Shown here: piece by piece, positions 24,826 through 34,990 of the stretch
Numbering within the stretch: position 1 is the first letter of the stretch
Layout of the letters: every line of letters begins with the position of its first letter
Assembly (NCBI GenBank): GCA_947472885.1
Contig: CANJBX010000029.1
Span: forward strand, 1 to 43,175
DNA length: 43,175 nucleotides
From: Hyphomicrobiaceae bacterium
Lineage (GTDB): Bacteria > Pseudomonadota > Alphaproteobacteria > Rhizobiales > Xanthobacteraceae
Direction: 5' to 3'
Notes under the pieces: generated by a model
What the model was told of the DNA's origin: nothing
Database searches by the model: none
Seen by the model: the letters and a program-made list of their open reading frames with translations, nothing else
Made by a program: the position numbers and the translations under genes

Positions 24826-26538
24826 TTAAAGCCCCTTGATGAGGCCGGCGTCGATCAGCAGGCGATTGAAACGCCGCGATTCCGCGCCGCCGCTGCAGCC
24901 GTAATAGACGCCCTTGCAGCGCTCAAAGATTTTCTTCTGCTCGGTGAACGAGGCATCGAGCGGCAGGCCTGCAAGCTGCTGCACCACCAGCGGCAGATAA
25001 GGCGCATCCAGCGTATCGAGCGCCGCGCCGATGTTGCGCGGCTTGAAGTTGAGCGCATCGACGCCGTAGTAGGTCGAAAAATAACGCGGATCGAAGGTCG
25101 ACATGCGCTGGCTGATAACGCTGTCCGGCGCGCCCGGCTCGATCAGGTTGGCGGTCAGCTCCGGCTGATGATCGCCGTAGCGCACGATCAGGAACTGCTC
25201 GCCCGGAAACTCGCGCTTCAGCCGCGCGACGAATGCGGCGTAGTAGTCCGCCGACATCGCCTGACGGCGCAGATATTCATCGACCTTCGGCGGATTGCCG
25301 AGATCCTTCCATTCCGTGTTCAGGTCGGGACGCCAGCGGTCGGTCCATGGGTAATGATTGGCCGCGAGATAAACGAACATGAACAGCGGACCTTTGCCAC
25401 GCTGTTGCCCAATGATATCCGCCGCCTTGTCGAAGTAAAAATTATCGGGTTCCACGCGGCTGGTGCCCATCGCCTTGGAATCGAGGAAATGCTCGATGCC
25501 GACCGAGGTGTGGAAGCCGCGCGCACTCATGAACGCGCCGAGCGAGGGATACAGCGTGTAGGTGTGATAGCCGCAGCGCTGCAGCGCGCGCGGCAGCCCG
25601 CGTTCGACGCGACCGGCGGCGACGCGGGTGAGGAAATACGAGAAGCGGCCATAGGAGCGCGAGGACAACCCCGCCAGCACGTTATACTCGGCAAACCAGC
25701 TCGACCCGCCGTTGCTCTCGACCATGAACTTACGCTGCTTGCCGTCGAACGACTTGAAGTGCGGGCCGTAATTCTCCGGCACCTTCACGCCCGGCACGGC
25801 GCGAATGTCAAAACTGGATTCGTCATGCACCAGCACGATATGCGGCGGCTTGCTCGTGGTGGGGCACACCGCGCCTATGGGGGCCACGAGCCGTCCGACA
25901 ACATCGGCATCGGATTCGAAGAACCCGTGCTGATACAATTCCGTCAGCGACTCCACGCCCGAACGCGCGAACTTGGAAATGTGGCTGCCGGGCAGGAAGA
26001 TTTCCCACGTCTCCGTCGGCACCGCGAATGAAACGCCGGTAATGCCGAGCAGGCTTGCGACAATGCCGAGCGCGGCCACGCGGCGGCGCACGCGATAGCT
26101 GTCGCGCCGCCAGATCAGGACAAACACCGGCACGCTGGCGACAAAGCCTATCGCCAGCATCAGCCAGAGATTCGGGAAGAGCGTCATCAGGAACTGGATG
26201 GTGTCGGTATCGACGATCATCACGTCGAGGAAGTTGATCGTCATCCAGATCACCTCATGCTTGAGGCGCGACAGGACGATGAGTGCAACGATCAGCGATA
26301 GCGACAGCGCGGCGGCGGTGGCCGGGCGGCGCGTCAGCATCAGGAAGAAACAGTTGAGCAATGCCCACGTCAGCAGGAAGACGGCTTTCTCGACGAGTCC
26401 GTACTCGGAGAAAAACATCACCGCGATGGCGGCAAGGTGAAACGCTGCGATGAGAACGATACGGAAGGGAGGAAGGCCCGCGAATGCTCCGGCACCCGGC
26501 AACTGGCGGGAAGCGCGGAGAAGGTCGTTGAGCGACAT
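24826..26538 (-). CDS. LtaS-like membrane phospho-transferase / sulfatase-family protein, copy 2
   Basis: Paralogue of the downstream gene, 570 residues from the ATG at 26538. Same layout: five membrane segments (about 26-170), Glu240 in VHDESSFD, GDHQP near the end, and the same C-terminal 16 residues. The nucleophile position holds Ser280 (GGSSWFAEY) where copy 1 has Thr. The start is uncertain: an ATG at 26604 adds 22 residues but its AGGAG is only 1 base away; 26538 has no strong ribosome site but gives a length like copy 1. First gene of the pair. Confidence 0.85.
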   Translation of the reverse strand: MSLNDLLRASRQLPGAGAFAGLPPFRIVLIAAFHLAAIAVMFFSEYGLVEKAVFLLTWALLNCFFLMLTRRPATAAALSLSLIVALIVLSRLKHEVIWMTINFLDVMIVDTDTIQFLMTLFPNLWLMLAIGFVASVPVFVLIWRRDSYRVRRRVAALGIVASLLGITGVSFAVPTETWEIFLPGSHISKFARSGVESLTELYQHGFFESDADVVGRLVAPIGAVCPTTSKPPHIVLVHDESSFDIRAVPGVKVPENYGPHFKSFDGKQRKFMVESNGGSSWFAEYNVLAGLSSRSYGRFSYFLTRVAAGRVERGLPRALQRCGYHTYTLYPSLGAFMSARGFHTSVGIEHFLDSKAMGTSRVEPDNFYFDKAADIIGQQRGKGPLFMFVYLAANHYPWTDRWRPDLNTEWKDLGNPPKVDEYLRRQAMSADYYAAFVARLKREFPGEQFLIVRYGDHQPELTANLIEPGAPDSVISQRMSTFDPRYFSTYYGVDALNFKPRNIGAALDTLDAPYLPLVVQQLAGLPLDASFTEQKKIFERCKGVYYGCSGGAESRRFNRLLIDAGLIKGL

Positions 26539-26730
26539 GGCGGGGGACACAAACACCGTGCGCGCCTGCAACCCCTCGGTGCAGCGGCGTTCACGCGATG
26601 TCATACTCCTGTAATGCGATTGTGGGCGCAAGAGAGCGAACACCGGCGGCGAACCAATATTTTGCTGTAACGTGAACGGCTTAGCCGTCATGTAGGTGAA
26701 CGGACGTACAGCTAGCTCTGAAGAAGATGC

Positions 26731-26785
26731 TCTCGTGTCCCGGACAAGTGGCGGCGAAGCCGACGCGACGATCCGGGACACGAGA
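26731..26785. repeat. Palindromic intergenic repeat TCTCGTGTCCCGG...CCGGGACACGAGA
   Basis: Perfect 13-base arms (26731-26743 and 26773-26785) with a 29-base loop. I recall similar GTCCCGGAC palindromes from Bradyrhizobium-like genomes. It lies in the gap between ilvC and the LtaS-like operon; the rest of that gap (26605-26730) shows nothing I can support beyond the promoter that must be there. Confidence 0.7.
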
Positions 26786-26804
26786 CCTGTTTCCAAAACG
26801 ACAG

Positions 26805-26824
26805 CGGCGGCCCGAAGGCCGCCG
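26805..26824 (-). terminator. Probable ilvC terminator
   Basis: CGGCGGCC-CGAA-GGCCGCCG, an 8-base stem with a tetraloop, 51 bases after the ilvC stop. On the minus strand it is followed by CTGTCGTTTTGG, a weak T run. Confidence 0.6.
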
Positions 26825-26874
26825 CGTCAGGAAATCTGAATGCCCCGCATTAGCGGTGCGTGACAGAAAGAAGC

Positions 26875-28002
<1,128 letters not shown>

Positions 28003-28056
28003 TTAGAACGGATACTTGCAGGACTGCCTGCGCCCGGATTTACCGGGCCGGCGGGC

Positions 28057-28605
28057 CTACATCCCCTCCGGGCCGCGGCCGATGGCGACCACGCCGGTGC
28101 GCGAGACTTCAACGAGGCCGAGCGGCAGCATCAGGTTGATGAAACTCTCGATCTTGTCGCTCGATCCCGTCACCTCGAAGACGAAGCTTTCGGTCGTGGT
28201 GTCGATGATGCGCGCGCGGAAGGCTTCCGCAAGCTGCAGCGCCTCGACCCTCGCCTGCCCCTTGCCGGCGACCTTCACCATCGCCAGTTCGCGTTCAATG
28301 GCGTTGCCAGCGAGCGTCATGTCGATGACGCGATGGATCGGCACCAGCCGGTCGAGCTGGTTCTTGATCTGCTCGACCACCATCGGCGTACCGCGCGTCA
28401 CGATGGTGATGCGCGAGAGGTGCTTCTGGTGTTCGGTTTCGGAGACCGTGAGCGAGTCGATATTGTAGCCGCGCCCGGAGAACAGTCCGATCACGCGGGC
28501 AAGAACCCCCGGTTCGTTATCGACAAGCACACACAACGTATGTGCGCTCGCGCGCTGCGCGGTCGGGGCTGCGGGATAGTGGCTCGTCGAAGGTGCAGTG
28601 GACAT
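28057..28605 (-). CDS. ilvN: Acetolactate synthase small (regulatory) subunit
   Basis: Regulatory subunit (182 residues) that gives valine feedback sensitivity to the large subunit; also named ilvH. N-terminal ACT domain (about residues 22-96: LCVLVDNEPGVLARVIGLFSGRGYNIDSL with the SETEHQ motif) and a C-terminal ALS_ss_C domain. The ATG at 28605 fits the family; upstream codons are not conserved. Separated from ilvI by an exported DUF2092-like gene, which is unusual. Confidence 0.95.
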   Translation of the reverse strand: MSTAPSTSHYPAAPTAQRASAHTLCVLVDNEPGVLARVIGLFSGRGYNIDSLTVSETEHQKHLSRITIVTRGTPMVVEQIKNQLDRLVPIHRVIDMTLAGNAIERELAMVKVAGKGQARVEALQLAEAFRARIIDTTTESFVFEVTGSSDKIESFINLMLPLGLVEVSRTGVVAIGRGPEGM

Positions 28606-28645
28606 GACAATTACCCAATGGAGATGTTGTTCTTGAAAATCGGCA

Positions 28646-29287
28646 TCACTTGTCGTCGGCGGTGTAAACGTCTTTCGGCTTGGCACGCACGAAGTTCTTT
28701 GGCACCAGCACCAGCGAATCGTCGATGTTGCCGACCGCGATCTGGATGGCGGTTACTTCGATTCGCGTTGGCGCATCGCGTCCGACTTTGCTGACACCTT
28801 CCACTTTCACCACGATGTTTTCAGCCGTCGTCCAGACTTCACCTTCAAACGGCACCCGCGATTCAAACATCGCTCCAGTCACACGATATTTCATCACCTG
28901 ACGGCCGAGCATGGTCGTCGTACCGGCAGGCTCCGCGGTACGCGCCTCAACGCCGATCCAGCGGCGATTGTCGATCACCGCACCGTCAAGGCGTTGCGCC
29001 TTCGCGGCCATCCGCACGCGCGGAATCATCACCTCGTAGGTCTTGCGGCTGATGTCGTACAGCGTCGCCAGCCCATTGTAGTCAACGCGGAAACGGCGGC
29101 CGACCGAGACGTAACGCGCCGGCGCTTTCAATGCATGGTCGATGTCGCGCGTGACCTCGACGTCGAGGATGAAATCCGCCGTCGGCGCGTGCAGCGGATT
29201 GGCAAGCGCGGGCCGCGCCACGCCTGGCGCAGCCAGCATCGCGGCCGACACAGCCCCCACCGAACAAAGATATTTCAAACCGCTCAT
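28646..29287 (-). CDS. DUF2092-like exported protein between ilvI and ilvN
   Basis: A 213-residue protein with a signal peptide (about residues 1-30, ending ARPALANP). The mature part reads like a lipoprotein-carrier-type beta sheet (RFRVDYNGLATLYDISRKTYEVMIP, MLGRQVMKYRVTG, VWTTAENIVVKVEG). It resembles the DUF2092 group of predicted periplasmic proteins; no function is known and the match is from memory. It lies 40 bases before each neighbour, in the same orientation, so it is probably on the ilvI-ilvN transcript. Confidence 0.75.
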   Translation of the reverse strand: MSGLKYLCSVGAVSAAMLAAPGVARPALANPLHAPTADFILDVEVTRDIDHALKAPARYVSVGRRFRVDYNGLATLYDISRKTYEVMIPRVRMAAKAQRLDGAVIDNRRWIGVEARTAEPAGTTTMLGRQVMKYRVTGAMFESRVPFEGEVWTTAENIVVKVEGVSKVGRDAPTRIEVTAIQIAVGNIDDSLVLVPKNFVRAKPKDVYTADDK

Positions 29288-29327
29288 CGGAAAGCCCCGT
29301 GTAACGCCCGATCATGCAAGCGATGGA

Positions 29328-31112
29328 CTATACCATCATCTTGCCTGCCTCGGTGACCGCGTCCTCCAGCTTCTCGGCGGCATCGCCGAGGATCATCTCA
29401 TTGTGCGCGCGGCCCGACGGGATCATCGGGAAACAGTTTTCCGTCGGATCGACGAGGCAGTCGAAGATGACCGGCTTCGGCGTGTCGATCATTTCCATGA
29501 TCGCCTTGTCGAGATCGGCCGGCTTCTCGCAGCGGATGCCATGGGCGTGATACGCCTCGGCGAGCTTCACGAAGTCCGGCAGCGCCTCGGAGTAGCTTTC
29601 CGAATAACGCCCGCCGTGCAGCAACTCCTGCCACTGGCGCACCATGCCCATGTATTTGTTGTTCAGGATGAAAATCTTGACCGGCAGGCGGTACTGCACC
29701 GCCGTCGAGATTTCCTGCAGGGTCATCTGCACCGAGGCTTCGCCGGCAATGTCGATGACCAGCGACGTCGGATGCGCCATCTGCACGCCGACCGCAGCCG
29801 GGACGCCATAGCCCATGGTGCCGAGACCGCCGGAAGTCATCCAGCGGTGCGGTTCCTGGAAATGATAGAACTGCGCCGCCCACATCTGATGCTGGCCGAC
29901 TTCGGTCGTGATGTAGGTGTCGCGATCCTTCGTCAGTTCATACAGGCGCTGGATCGCGTATTGCGGTTTGATGATGTCGGCCGATGCCTTGTAGGCGAGC
30001 GACTTGCGTGCGCGCCAGGTATCGACCTGTTTCCACCAGCCTTGCAGCGCCTGCTTGTCGGGTGCGCCCGGCGTCGCCTTGTAGGCTGCCAGCATGTCGC
30101 CCAGCACGTTGGCGCAGTCGCCGACGATGCCGACGTCGATGCGGACATTCTTGTTGATCGACGACGGATCGATGTCGATGTGAATCTTCTTCGAGTTCGG
30201 CGAGAACGCATCGATGCGGCCGGTGATGCGGTCGTCGAAACGCGCGCCGATACAGATCATCAGGTCGCAGTCGTGCATCGCCCAGTTGGCCTCGTAGGTG
30301 CCGTGCATGCCGAGCATGCCGAGCCACTGCTGATCGGCGGCGGGAAATGCGCCGAGCCCCATCAGGGTCGAGGTGATCGGGAAGCCGGTCAGCTTGACGA
30401 GTTCGCGCAACAGCTTGCTTGCCTTGGGTCCTGAATTGATGATGCCGCCGCCGGTGTAGAACACCGGCTTCCTGGCCTGCTTCATCATTTCGACGGCGAG
30501 CTTGATCTTGTCGGGATCGCCCTTGAGGCGCGGCTGGTAGCCCTTGTGCGGAAATTCGTTCGGCTTGAAGTAGACGCCCTTGGCGAACTGGATGTCCTTG
30601 GGAATATCGACGACGACCGGCCCCGGACGTCCGCTGCCGGCGACATAGAACGCCTCATGCAGCACGCGCGGCAGGTCCGCGATGTCCTTCACCAGATAGT
30701 TGTGCTTGGTGCAGGGCCGCGTGATGCCGACCGTGTCGCATTCCTGGAACGCGTCGTTGCCGATGAGATGCGTCGGCACCTGCCCGGTGATGCAGACAAT
30801 CGGGATCGAATCCATCAGCGCGTCGGCAAGACCCGTGACCGCATTGGTCGCGCCCGGTCCCGACGTCACCAGCAGCGCTGCAACCTTGCCGGTCGAGCGC
30901 GCATAGCCTTCGGCGGCGTGAGCCGCGCCCTGTTCATGACGGACGAGCACGTGTTTGACCTTATCCTGCTGGAATATGGCGTCGTAGATCGGCAGAACGG
31001 CACCGCCCGGATAACCGAAAATGTGTTCGACGCCCTGATCGGCCAGCGCGGCGATCACCATTTCCGCGCCGGTCATTTCGGTTGCGCCGCTATCCTTGTT
31101 GTCCGTCGTCAT
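29328..31112 (-). CDS. ilvI: Acetolactate synthase large (catalytic) subunit
   Basis: Thiamine-diphosphate enzyme (594 residues) for the first common step of valine and isoleucine synthesis; also named ilvB. Catalytic Glu60 in RHEQGA, the GPGATN motif, and the ThDP/Mg motif GEASVQ...ILNNKYMGMV are visible. The ATG at 31112 has GGAG 7 bases upstream; two earlier ATGs (31124, 31136) are less well placed. Its 5' leader carries a leader peptide and terminator, so expression is likely attenuated by branched-chain amino acids. Confidence 0.96.
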   Translation of the reverse strand: MTTDNKDSGATEMTGAEMVIAALADQGVEHIFGYPGGAVLPIYDAIFQQDKVKHVLVRHEQGAAHAAEGYARSTGKVAALLVTSGPGATNAVTGLADALMDSIPIVCITGQVPTHLIGNDAFQECDTVGITRPCTKHNYLVKDIADLPRVLHEAFYVAGSGRPGPVVVDIPKDIQFAKGVYFKPNEFPHKGYQPRLKGDPDKIKLAVEMMKQARKPVFYTGGGIINSGPKASKLLRELVKLTGFPITSTLMGLGAFPAADQQWLGMLGMHGTYEANWAMHDCDLMICIGARFDDRITGRIDAFSPNSKKIHIDIDPSSINKNVRIDVGIVGDCANVLGDMLAAYKATPGAPDKQALQGWWKQVDTWRARKSLAYKASADIIKPQYAIQRLYELTKDRDTYITTEVGQHQMWAAQFYHFQEPHRWMTSGGLGTMGYGVPAAVGVQMAHPTSLVIDIAGEASVQMTLQEISTAVQYRLPVKIFILNNKYMGMVRQWQELLHGGRYSESYSEALPDFVKLAEAYHAHGIRCEKPADLDKAIMEMIDTPKPVIFDCLVDPTENCFPMIPSGRAHNEMILGDAAEKLEDAVTEAGKMMV

Positions 31113-31180
31113 CGTCCGCTCCATCCAGGTCTTCAAATTCAGTCGTAAATCAGGGTGTTCGCAGGGGTGGCTTGAGAATC

Positions 31181-31203
31181 AAAAAGGGGCCTGAAGGGCC
31201 CCT
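31181..31203 (-). terminator. ilvI attenuator terminator
   Basis: On the minus strand AGGGGCC-CTTCA-GGCCCCT is followed by TTTTGATT, a textbook factor-independent terminator. It lies between the leader peptide stop (31235) and the ilvI start (31112), which is the placement of an attenuator. Confidence 0.85.
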
Positions 31204-31223
31204 GTGCGCACCGCCATTAGCGT

Positions 31224-31239
31224 GGGTAGCTTGGCTACC
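31224..31239 (-). promoter_or_regulatory. Leader hairpin at the end of the ilvI leader peptide
   Basis: GGTAGC-TTG(G)-CTACC arms form a small hairpin at the leader stop codon, the position of the pause/antiterminator structure in classic amino acid attenuators. Alternative pairing with the terminator arm was not computed. Confidence 0.5.
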
Positions 31240-31291
31240 TGCGGCCGATGCACCTGCCTACTACGATAAGATTGGTAACAAAGTTGCGCAT
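31235..31291 (-). CDS. ilvL: ilvI leader peptide
   Basis: An 18-residue frame, MRNFVTNLIVVGRCIGRR, starting ATG at 31291 and stopping TAG at 31235-31237. Six of 18 residues are Val, Leu or Ile, with LIVV in a row. It is followed by a small hairpin and a strong terminator before ilvI. The arrangement matches ribosome-mediated attenuation by valine, leucine and isoleucine. No good ribosome site is visible before the ATG (CGATCT), which is the main doubt. Confidence 0.75.
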   Translation of the reverse strand: MRNFVTNLIVVGRCIGRR

Positions 31292-31431
31292 AGATCGTTT
31301 CCAGAGCCCTAAAGTTGCGCGAAACCTACAGATCGCGAAATAAGCCGTCAAGCCCCAATTTGGGCGCTGGCGATCAAAAATGGCCCAAACGGCCTCGAAA
31401 CGCCATTAAAAGCGCAATTCCAGAAAGAGAC

Positions 31432-31502
31432 AAGCCCGGCCATGCGGGCTGCGCGCGGCCGGGCTTGGGATTTCAGACCTCGTCGAGCCGCCCTTGGGCG
31501 GC
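31432..31502. terminator. Two hairpins between the ilvI leader and the chemoreceptor gene
   Basis: AAGCCCGGCC (31432-31441) pairs with GGCCGGGCTT (31457-31466), and GCCGCCC-TT-GGGCGGC spans 31487-31502. They follow the chemoreceptor stop at 31517 on the minus strand and probably end its transcript. The gap from 31292 to 31431 must hold the ilvI promoter; I see no convincing boxes. Confidence 0.6.
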
Positions 31503-31516
31503 TTTCGCAGGCAGGC

Positions 31517-33514
31517 TCAGGCAGCGCGGCGGCGCTGCACCGTGCCGCCACCGGCTTCGAGCCGGAACAACGCGACCTGCTGGTCCATGGCCGCCGACTG
31601 GCTCTCCAGCGTCTTGGCGGTAGCGGCATTTTCCTCAACCAGCGCCGAGTTCTGCTGGGTGACTTCATCCATCTGGGTCAGCGCCTTGTTGACCTGATCG
31701 ATGCCGGTCGCCTGCTCGTTCGAGGCCGTCGCGATATCAGCCACGATGTCGGCGACACGCTTGATTGAGTCGACGATTTCGTTGAGCGAGGTGCCAGTAC
31801 GGTTGACGAGTTCGACGCCATCCTTGACCTGCGTCGAACTCGACGTGATCAGGTCCTTGATGTCCTTCGCTGCCTGCGAGGAACGCTGGGCCAGCGAGCG
31901 CACTTCCGACGCCACCACCGCGAAGCCACGGCCCGCATCGCCCGCGCGCGCCGCTTCGACAGCGGCGTTGAGCGCGAGCAGGTTGGTCTGGCGCGCGATT
32001 TCGTCGATAACGCCGATAATGTCGGCGATCTTGTTGGACGACTCCTCGATCCGCGACATGGCTTCAACCGTCGAAGCGACCACTGCCCCGCCGCGGTCTG
32101 CGACTTCGCGGGCACCGGCGGTGAGCTTGTTGGCCTGCTGGGCGTTTTCAGCGTTCTTCTTCACCGTCACGGAAATCTGTTCCATCGAGGCTGAGGTTTC
32201 CTCGAGGCCCGCTGCCTGTTCTTCGGTGCGCTGCGACAGGTCCGTCGTCGATGTCGAGATTTCAGCGGCGGCGCTCGCCACTTCGTTGGCCGCCGCCTTG
32301 ATCTTGGAGATGGTCTCGGAGAGCCGTTCCGCCGTCGTGTTGGCGTTATCCTTGAGCGTACCGAACGCGCCCTGATAGTTAGCGGCAATGCGCGGGGTCA
32401 GATCGCCTTCGGCGAGCGCGCCCAGCATCCGGCTCATGTCATCCATCACCTTGCCGATGTTGTCGCACATGGCGTTCATCGCACCGGCGAGGTTGCGGAT
32501 AACGCCTTCCTTGCCTTCAAGCGGTACGCGCTGCGAAAAATCACCCGCCATCGCAGCCTTGGCGATGCCACCGACGGCGGCATCGAACTCGGCCATGACG
32601 CGCGCGGTCGCGGCATCGCATTCGGCGGCCGTGCGGCGGTCGAGTTCAGCTTTCTCTTCGGCTGCGGTCCGGTCGCGCGCGGCTTTCTCTGCCGCCTCGC
32701 GCAACTCGCGGTCGGCACTGGCCTGCGCTTCGGCGCGCGCCTTCTCGGCCGACTTGACCTTGAAGGTCTCGACCGCCTGCGCCACATCGCCGATCTCGTC
32801 CTTGCGGCCAAGACCCGGCAGAACAACGCCGAAGTTGCCGCCGGCAAGCTCCAGCATCCCGCCGGTCAATGCCGTCAGCGGCCTTGAAATCTGCGCCACC
32901 ACCAGCCAGAGCGAGAAGGCGATAACAATCGCGCCCGCGATCAAACTGGCGATCATGCCGAAACGCGCGGCGACAAAAACTGCCGCCGAAGACGTATATT
33001 TTTCGCCCGCATCGGTGATCTGGAGATCGGTCAATTTGCCGACGATGTCCGAAACCGGATCTATCGCCGCATAAAGCTGCTCGACGACAAACTTGTCGAG
33101 CGCCTTCTGATCCTTGGCATCGAGTATCTCGCCAAGCCGTTTGGTCGTTGCATCGGCGGCGACCATGAGTGTTGACAACTGGCCGGCAAGTTTCTTCTCG
33201 TCAGCCTCCATGTAAGTACCGGAGTATTCCTTCCAGTGCTTCTTGATCAGGGCTTCGGCCTCGTCGATGGCCTTGCGACCCGTCTTCCAGTCGCTATTGC
33301 CGTTACGAACCTTGTGCGCGGTGTCCACGATATTGACCGCATACATGTCGGAAATGACCTTGAGATCGCGCAACGGCACGACGCGGTCCTGATAAACTGT
33401 CGTAAGACCATCGTTCGCAACCTTGGCCGCATACCAGCCGACGCCACCAATCGCCAGCATCGCAATCAGCAAGAGCGACAGGATCGTGAGCAACTTTACG
33501 CGAACTGTTTTCAT
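31517..33514 (-). CDS. Methyl-accepting chemotaxis protein
   Basis: Transmembrane chemoreceptor of 665 residues. Membrane segment 1 (about 7-29), a periplasmic four-helix-bundle-type sensor (about 30-180), membrane segment 2 (about 183-207), HAMP (about 208-262), a charged coiled coil (about 265-310), a second HAMP-like stretch (about 310-400), and the signalling domain with the hairpin tip [23 protein letters not shown]. No CheR-binding pentapeptide at the C-terminus (ends QRRRAA). Ligand unknown. It has no che genes beside it, but flagellar genes lie elsewhere in the window. Confidence 0.95.
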   Translation of the reverse strand: MKTVRVKLLTILSLLLIAMLAIGGVGWYAAKVANDGLTTVYQDRVVPLRDLKVISDMYAVNIVDTAHKVRNGNSDWKTGRKAIDEAEALIKKHWKEYSGTYMEADEKKLAGQLSTLMVAADATTKRLGEILDAKDQKALDKFVVEQLYAAIDPVSDIVGKLTDLQITDAGEKYTSSAAVFVAARFGMIASLIAGAIVIAFSLWLVVAQISRPLTALTGGMLELAGGNFGVVLPGLGRKDEIGDVAQAVETFKVKSAEKARAEAQASADRELREAAEKAARDRTAAEEKAELDRRTAAECDAATARVMAEFDAAVGGIAKAAMAGDFSQRVPLEGKEGVIRNLAGAMNAMCDNIGKVMDDMSRMLGALAEGDLTPRIAANYQGAFGTLKDNANTTAERLSETISKIKAAANEVASAAAEISTSTTDLSQRTEEQAAGLEETSASMEQISVTVKKNAENAQQANKLTAGAREVADRGGAVVASTVEAMSRIEESSNKIADIIGVIDEIARQTNLLALNAAVEAARAGDAGRGFAVVASEVRSLAQRSSQAAKDIKDLITSSSTQVKDGVELVNRTGTSLNEIVDSIKRVADIVADIATASNEQATGIDQVNKALTQMDEVTQQNSALVEENAATAKTLESQSAAMDQQVALFRLEAGGGTVQRRRAA

Positions 33515-34165
33515 GTCGATGACCCTTCTGGTGAAGTGAATCAGATTGCAGCCACAGAGCGTGGCGGCACGTACTGGAATGAGTGTTGCTGGTTTCCGGC
33601 CGCGCTGCCGGCGACAGGCTCAGTCAAACATGCGGGTCAAGCGGCGGCCCTGCTTACAGCTTGCGGATTGCCTTCATTGGCGTCGATGAGATGCTGAAGA
33701 CCGATAAGGATGCCAACGGGCTTCATAAATTCGATCAGCTCATCGCCGCCCGGCGATTCACTGGCTGGAACGCCGGCCCTGAGCGCCTCTTCTGAGGCGC
33801 CGTTTTGAAAATCCACCGCAAATTTTCCCTTGTTACGCCACGCATGGCGCATTTCCCTGGCAGGCATCTTGTGGCCGCACACACGCCACCCGCGTGCGAG
33901 ACCTCAATGTGCAGGACTCAATCCGCGTCATTGATTGCTCATAATGGTAATTTATCATGGTTGATAATGTGTAAATTTACCTGACATGGCGGCACACCAA
34001 TCCGCCACGCAGACAATCGAAAATGCCGGATCGCATACGCCGTCCTGCTCACAACCCGGACCACCATGCCTCACGCAAAGTTGCAGGTCCCTGCGGGACA
34101 TATAAACAACAACCTAACTTAGGGTGGTTATCCAAGACCGGAAGCAGATCGGGAACCCAGACGAC
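33515..34165. other. 650-base intergenic region
   Basis: No convincing gene. A minus-strand frame at 33637-33882 (81 codons, with an ELIEFMKPVGILIGLQHL stretch) and an overlapping plus-strand frame at 33583-33795 are open, but neither has a good ribosome site or recognisable family. The part near 33935-33985 is AT-rich and holds a palindrome (see 33946-33981). The region must contain the chemoreceptor promoter on minus and the msrQ promoter on plus. Confidence 0.6.
33946..33981. promoter_or_regulatory. AT-rich palindromic element, TTATCA-N4-TGATAA with GGTAA/TTACC flanks
   Basis: TTATCA (33952-33957), TGGT, TGATAA (33962-33967) is a perfect inverted repeat. It is flanked by GGTAA (33946-33950) and TTACC (33977-33981), whose centre is 4 bases off. 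In a GC-rich genome such an AT-rich palindrome is a likely operator. It does not fit the FNR/FixK box TTGAT-N4-ATCAA. Confidence 0.45.
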
Positions 34166-34990
34166 ATGCCTTTCCTGCGCGAGCGCTCCGGCGCCTGGTC
34201 TCCGGTCAAGATCATCGCCTTCATTGGCTCCCTGCTGCCGTTCCTGTGGCTGATCTATCGCAACCTCACCGGCGACCTTGGTCCCCGGCCGGTCACCGAG
34301 ATGATTCACTTCACCGGCGACTGGACCGTGCGGCTCATCTGGATCACGCTCGCCGTGACACCCGCCGCCCGCATCTTCAAGCAACCCAGGTTGCTGCTGA
34401 CCCGCCGCACGCTGGGCGTCGCTTCCGCCGCCTACATCTTCATGCACTTCCTGCTCTACATTACCGACCAGAAATTCCAGCTCGCCACGGTGGCGAGCGA
34501 AATCGTGCTGCGCTTCTATCTCACCATCGGTTTTGTCGCGCTAGTCGGTCTTGCGGCCCTCGCCGCGACCTCGACCGACGGCATGATCCGCCGCATGGGC
34601 GCGCGCTGGAACACACTGCACAACGCGATCTACGTCATCGCCATGCTCGCGGCGACTCATTTCCTGTTGCAGACCAAGAACGACGTATCGCAGCCGATCC
34701 TCATGTCAGGGTTGCTGTTCTGGCTGCTGGGCTATCGCATCATGCAGAGGCGCTGGCGCGAGATGACGCTCGTCCACCTCACCGCGCTGGCGGTGATTGC
34801 TGCCGCACTGACCGCGCCGCTTGAAACCTTCTGGTATCACTTCCGCAGCAATGTCCCGCTCGACCGCATCTTCTTTGCGAACTTCGATTTCAGCTACACC
34901 ATTCGCCCGATGTGGTGGGTGCTGGCATCGGGGCTTGCCGTCGTCGTGCTGGCGGCGCTGTGGCGGCTGCGGCCTCAGACAAAACCGTAA
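34166..34990 (+). CDS. msrQ: MsrQ (YedZ) heme-binding membrane subunit
   Basis: Ferric-reductase-like membrane protein that feeds electrons to the periplasmic methionine sulfoxide reductase MsrP. The 274-residue protein has six membrane segments with heme-ligand-type histidines ([38 protein letters not shown]) and the [15 protein letters not shown] block typical of the family. The start is uncertain: ATG 34166 or the in-frame GTG 34124. The C-terminal extension (after about 215) is longer than in E. coli YedZ. No msrP is adjacent. Its last 16 bases overlap the converging miaA. Confidence 0.9.
   Translation: MPFLRERSGAWSPVKIIAFIGSLLPFLWLIYRNLTGDLGPRPVTEMIHFTGDWTVRLIWITLAVTPAARIFKQPRLLLTRRTLGVASAAYIFMHFLLYITDQKFQLATVASEIVLRFYLTIGFVALVGLAALAATSTDGMIRRMGARWNTLHNAIYVIAMLAATHFLLQTKNDVSQPILMSGLLFWLLGYRIMQRRWREMTLVHLTALAVIAAALTAPLETFWYHFRSNVPLDRIFFANFDFSYTIRPMWWVLASGLAVVVLAALWRLRPQTKP

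Noticed and set aside
23515-26031. 838-codon open frame on the plus strand
   Set aside because: It is antisense to the two LtaS-like genes, which have clear motifs; its composition (Arg/His/Gln-rich) is typical of GC-rich shadow frames.
33637-33882. 81-codon frame upstream of the chemoreceptor
   Set aside because: No ribosome site, no recognised family, and an overlapping plus-strand frame of similar length; kept only as a note in the intergenic region.
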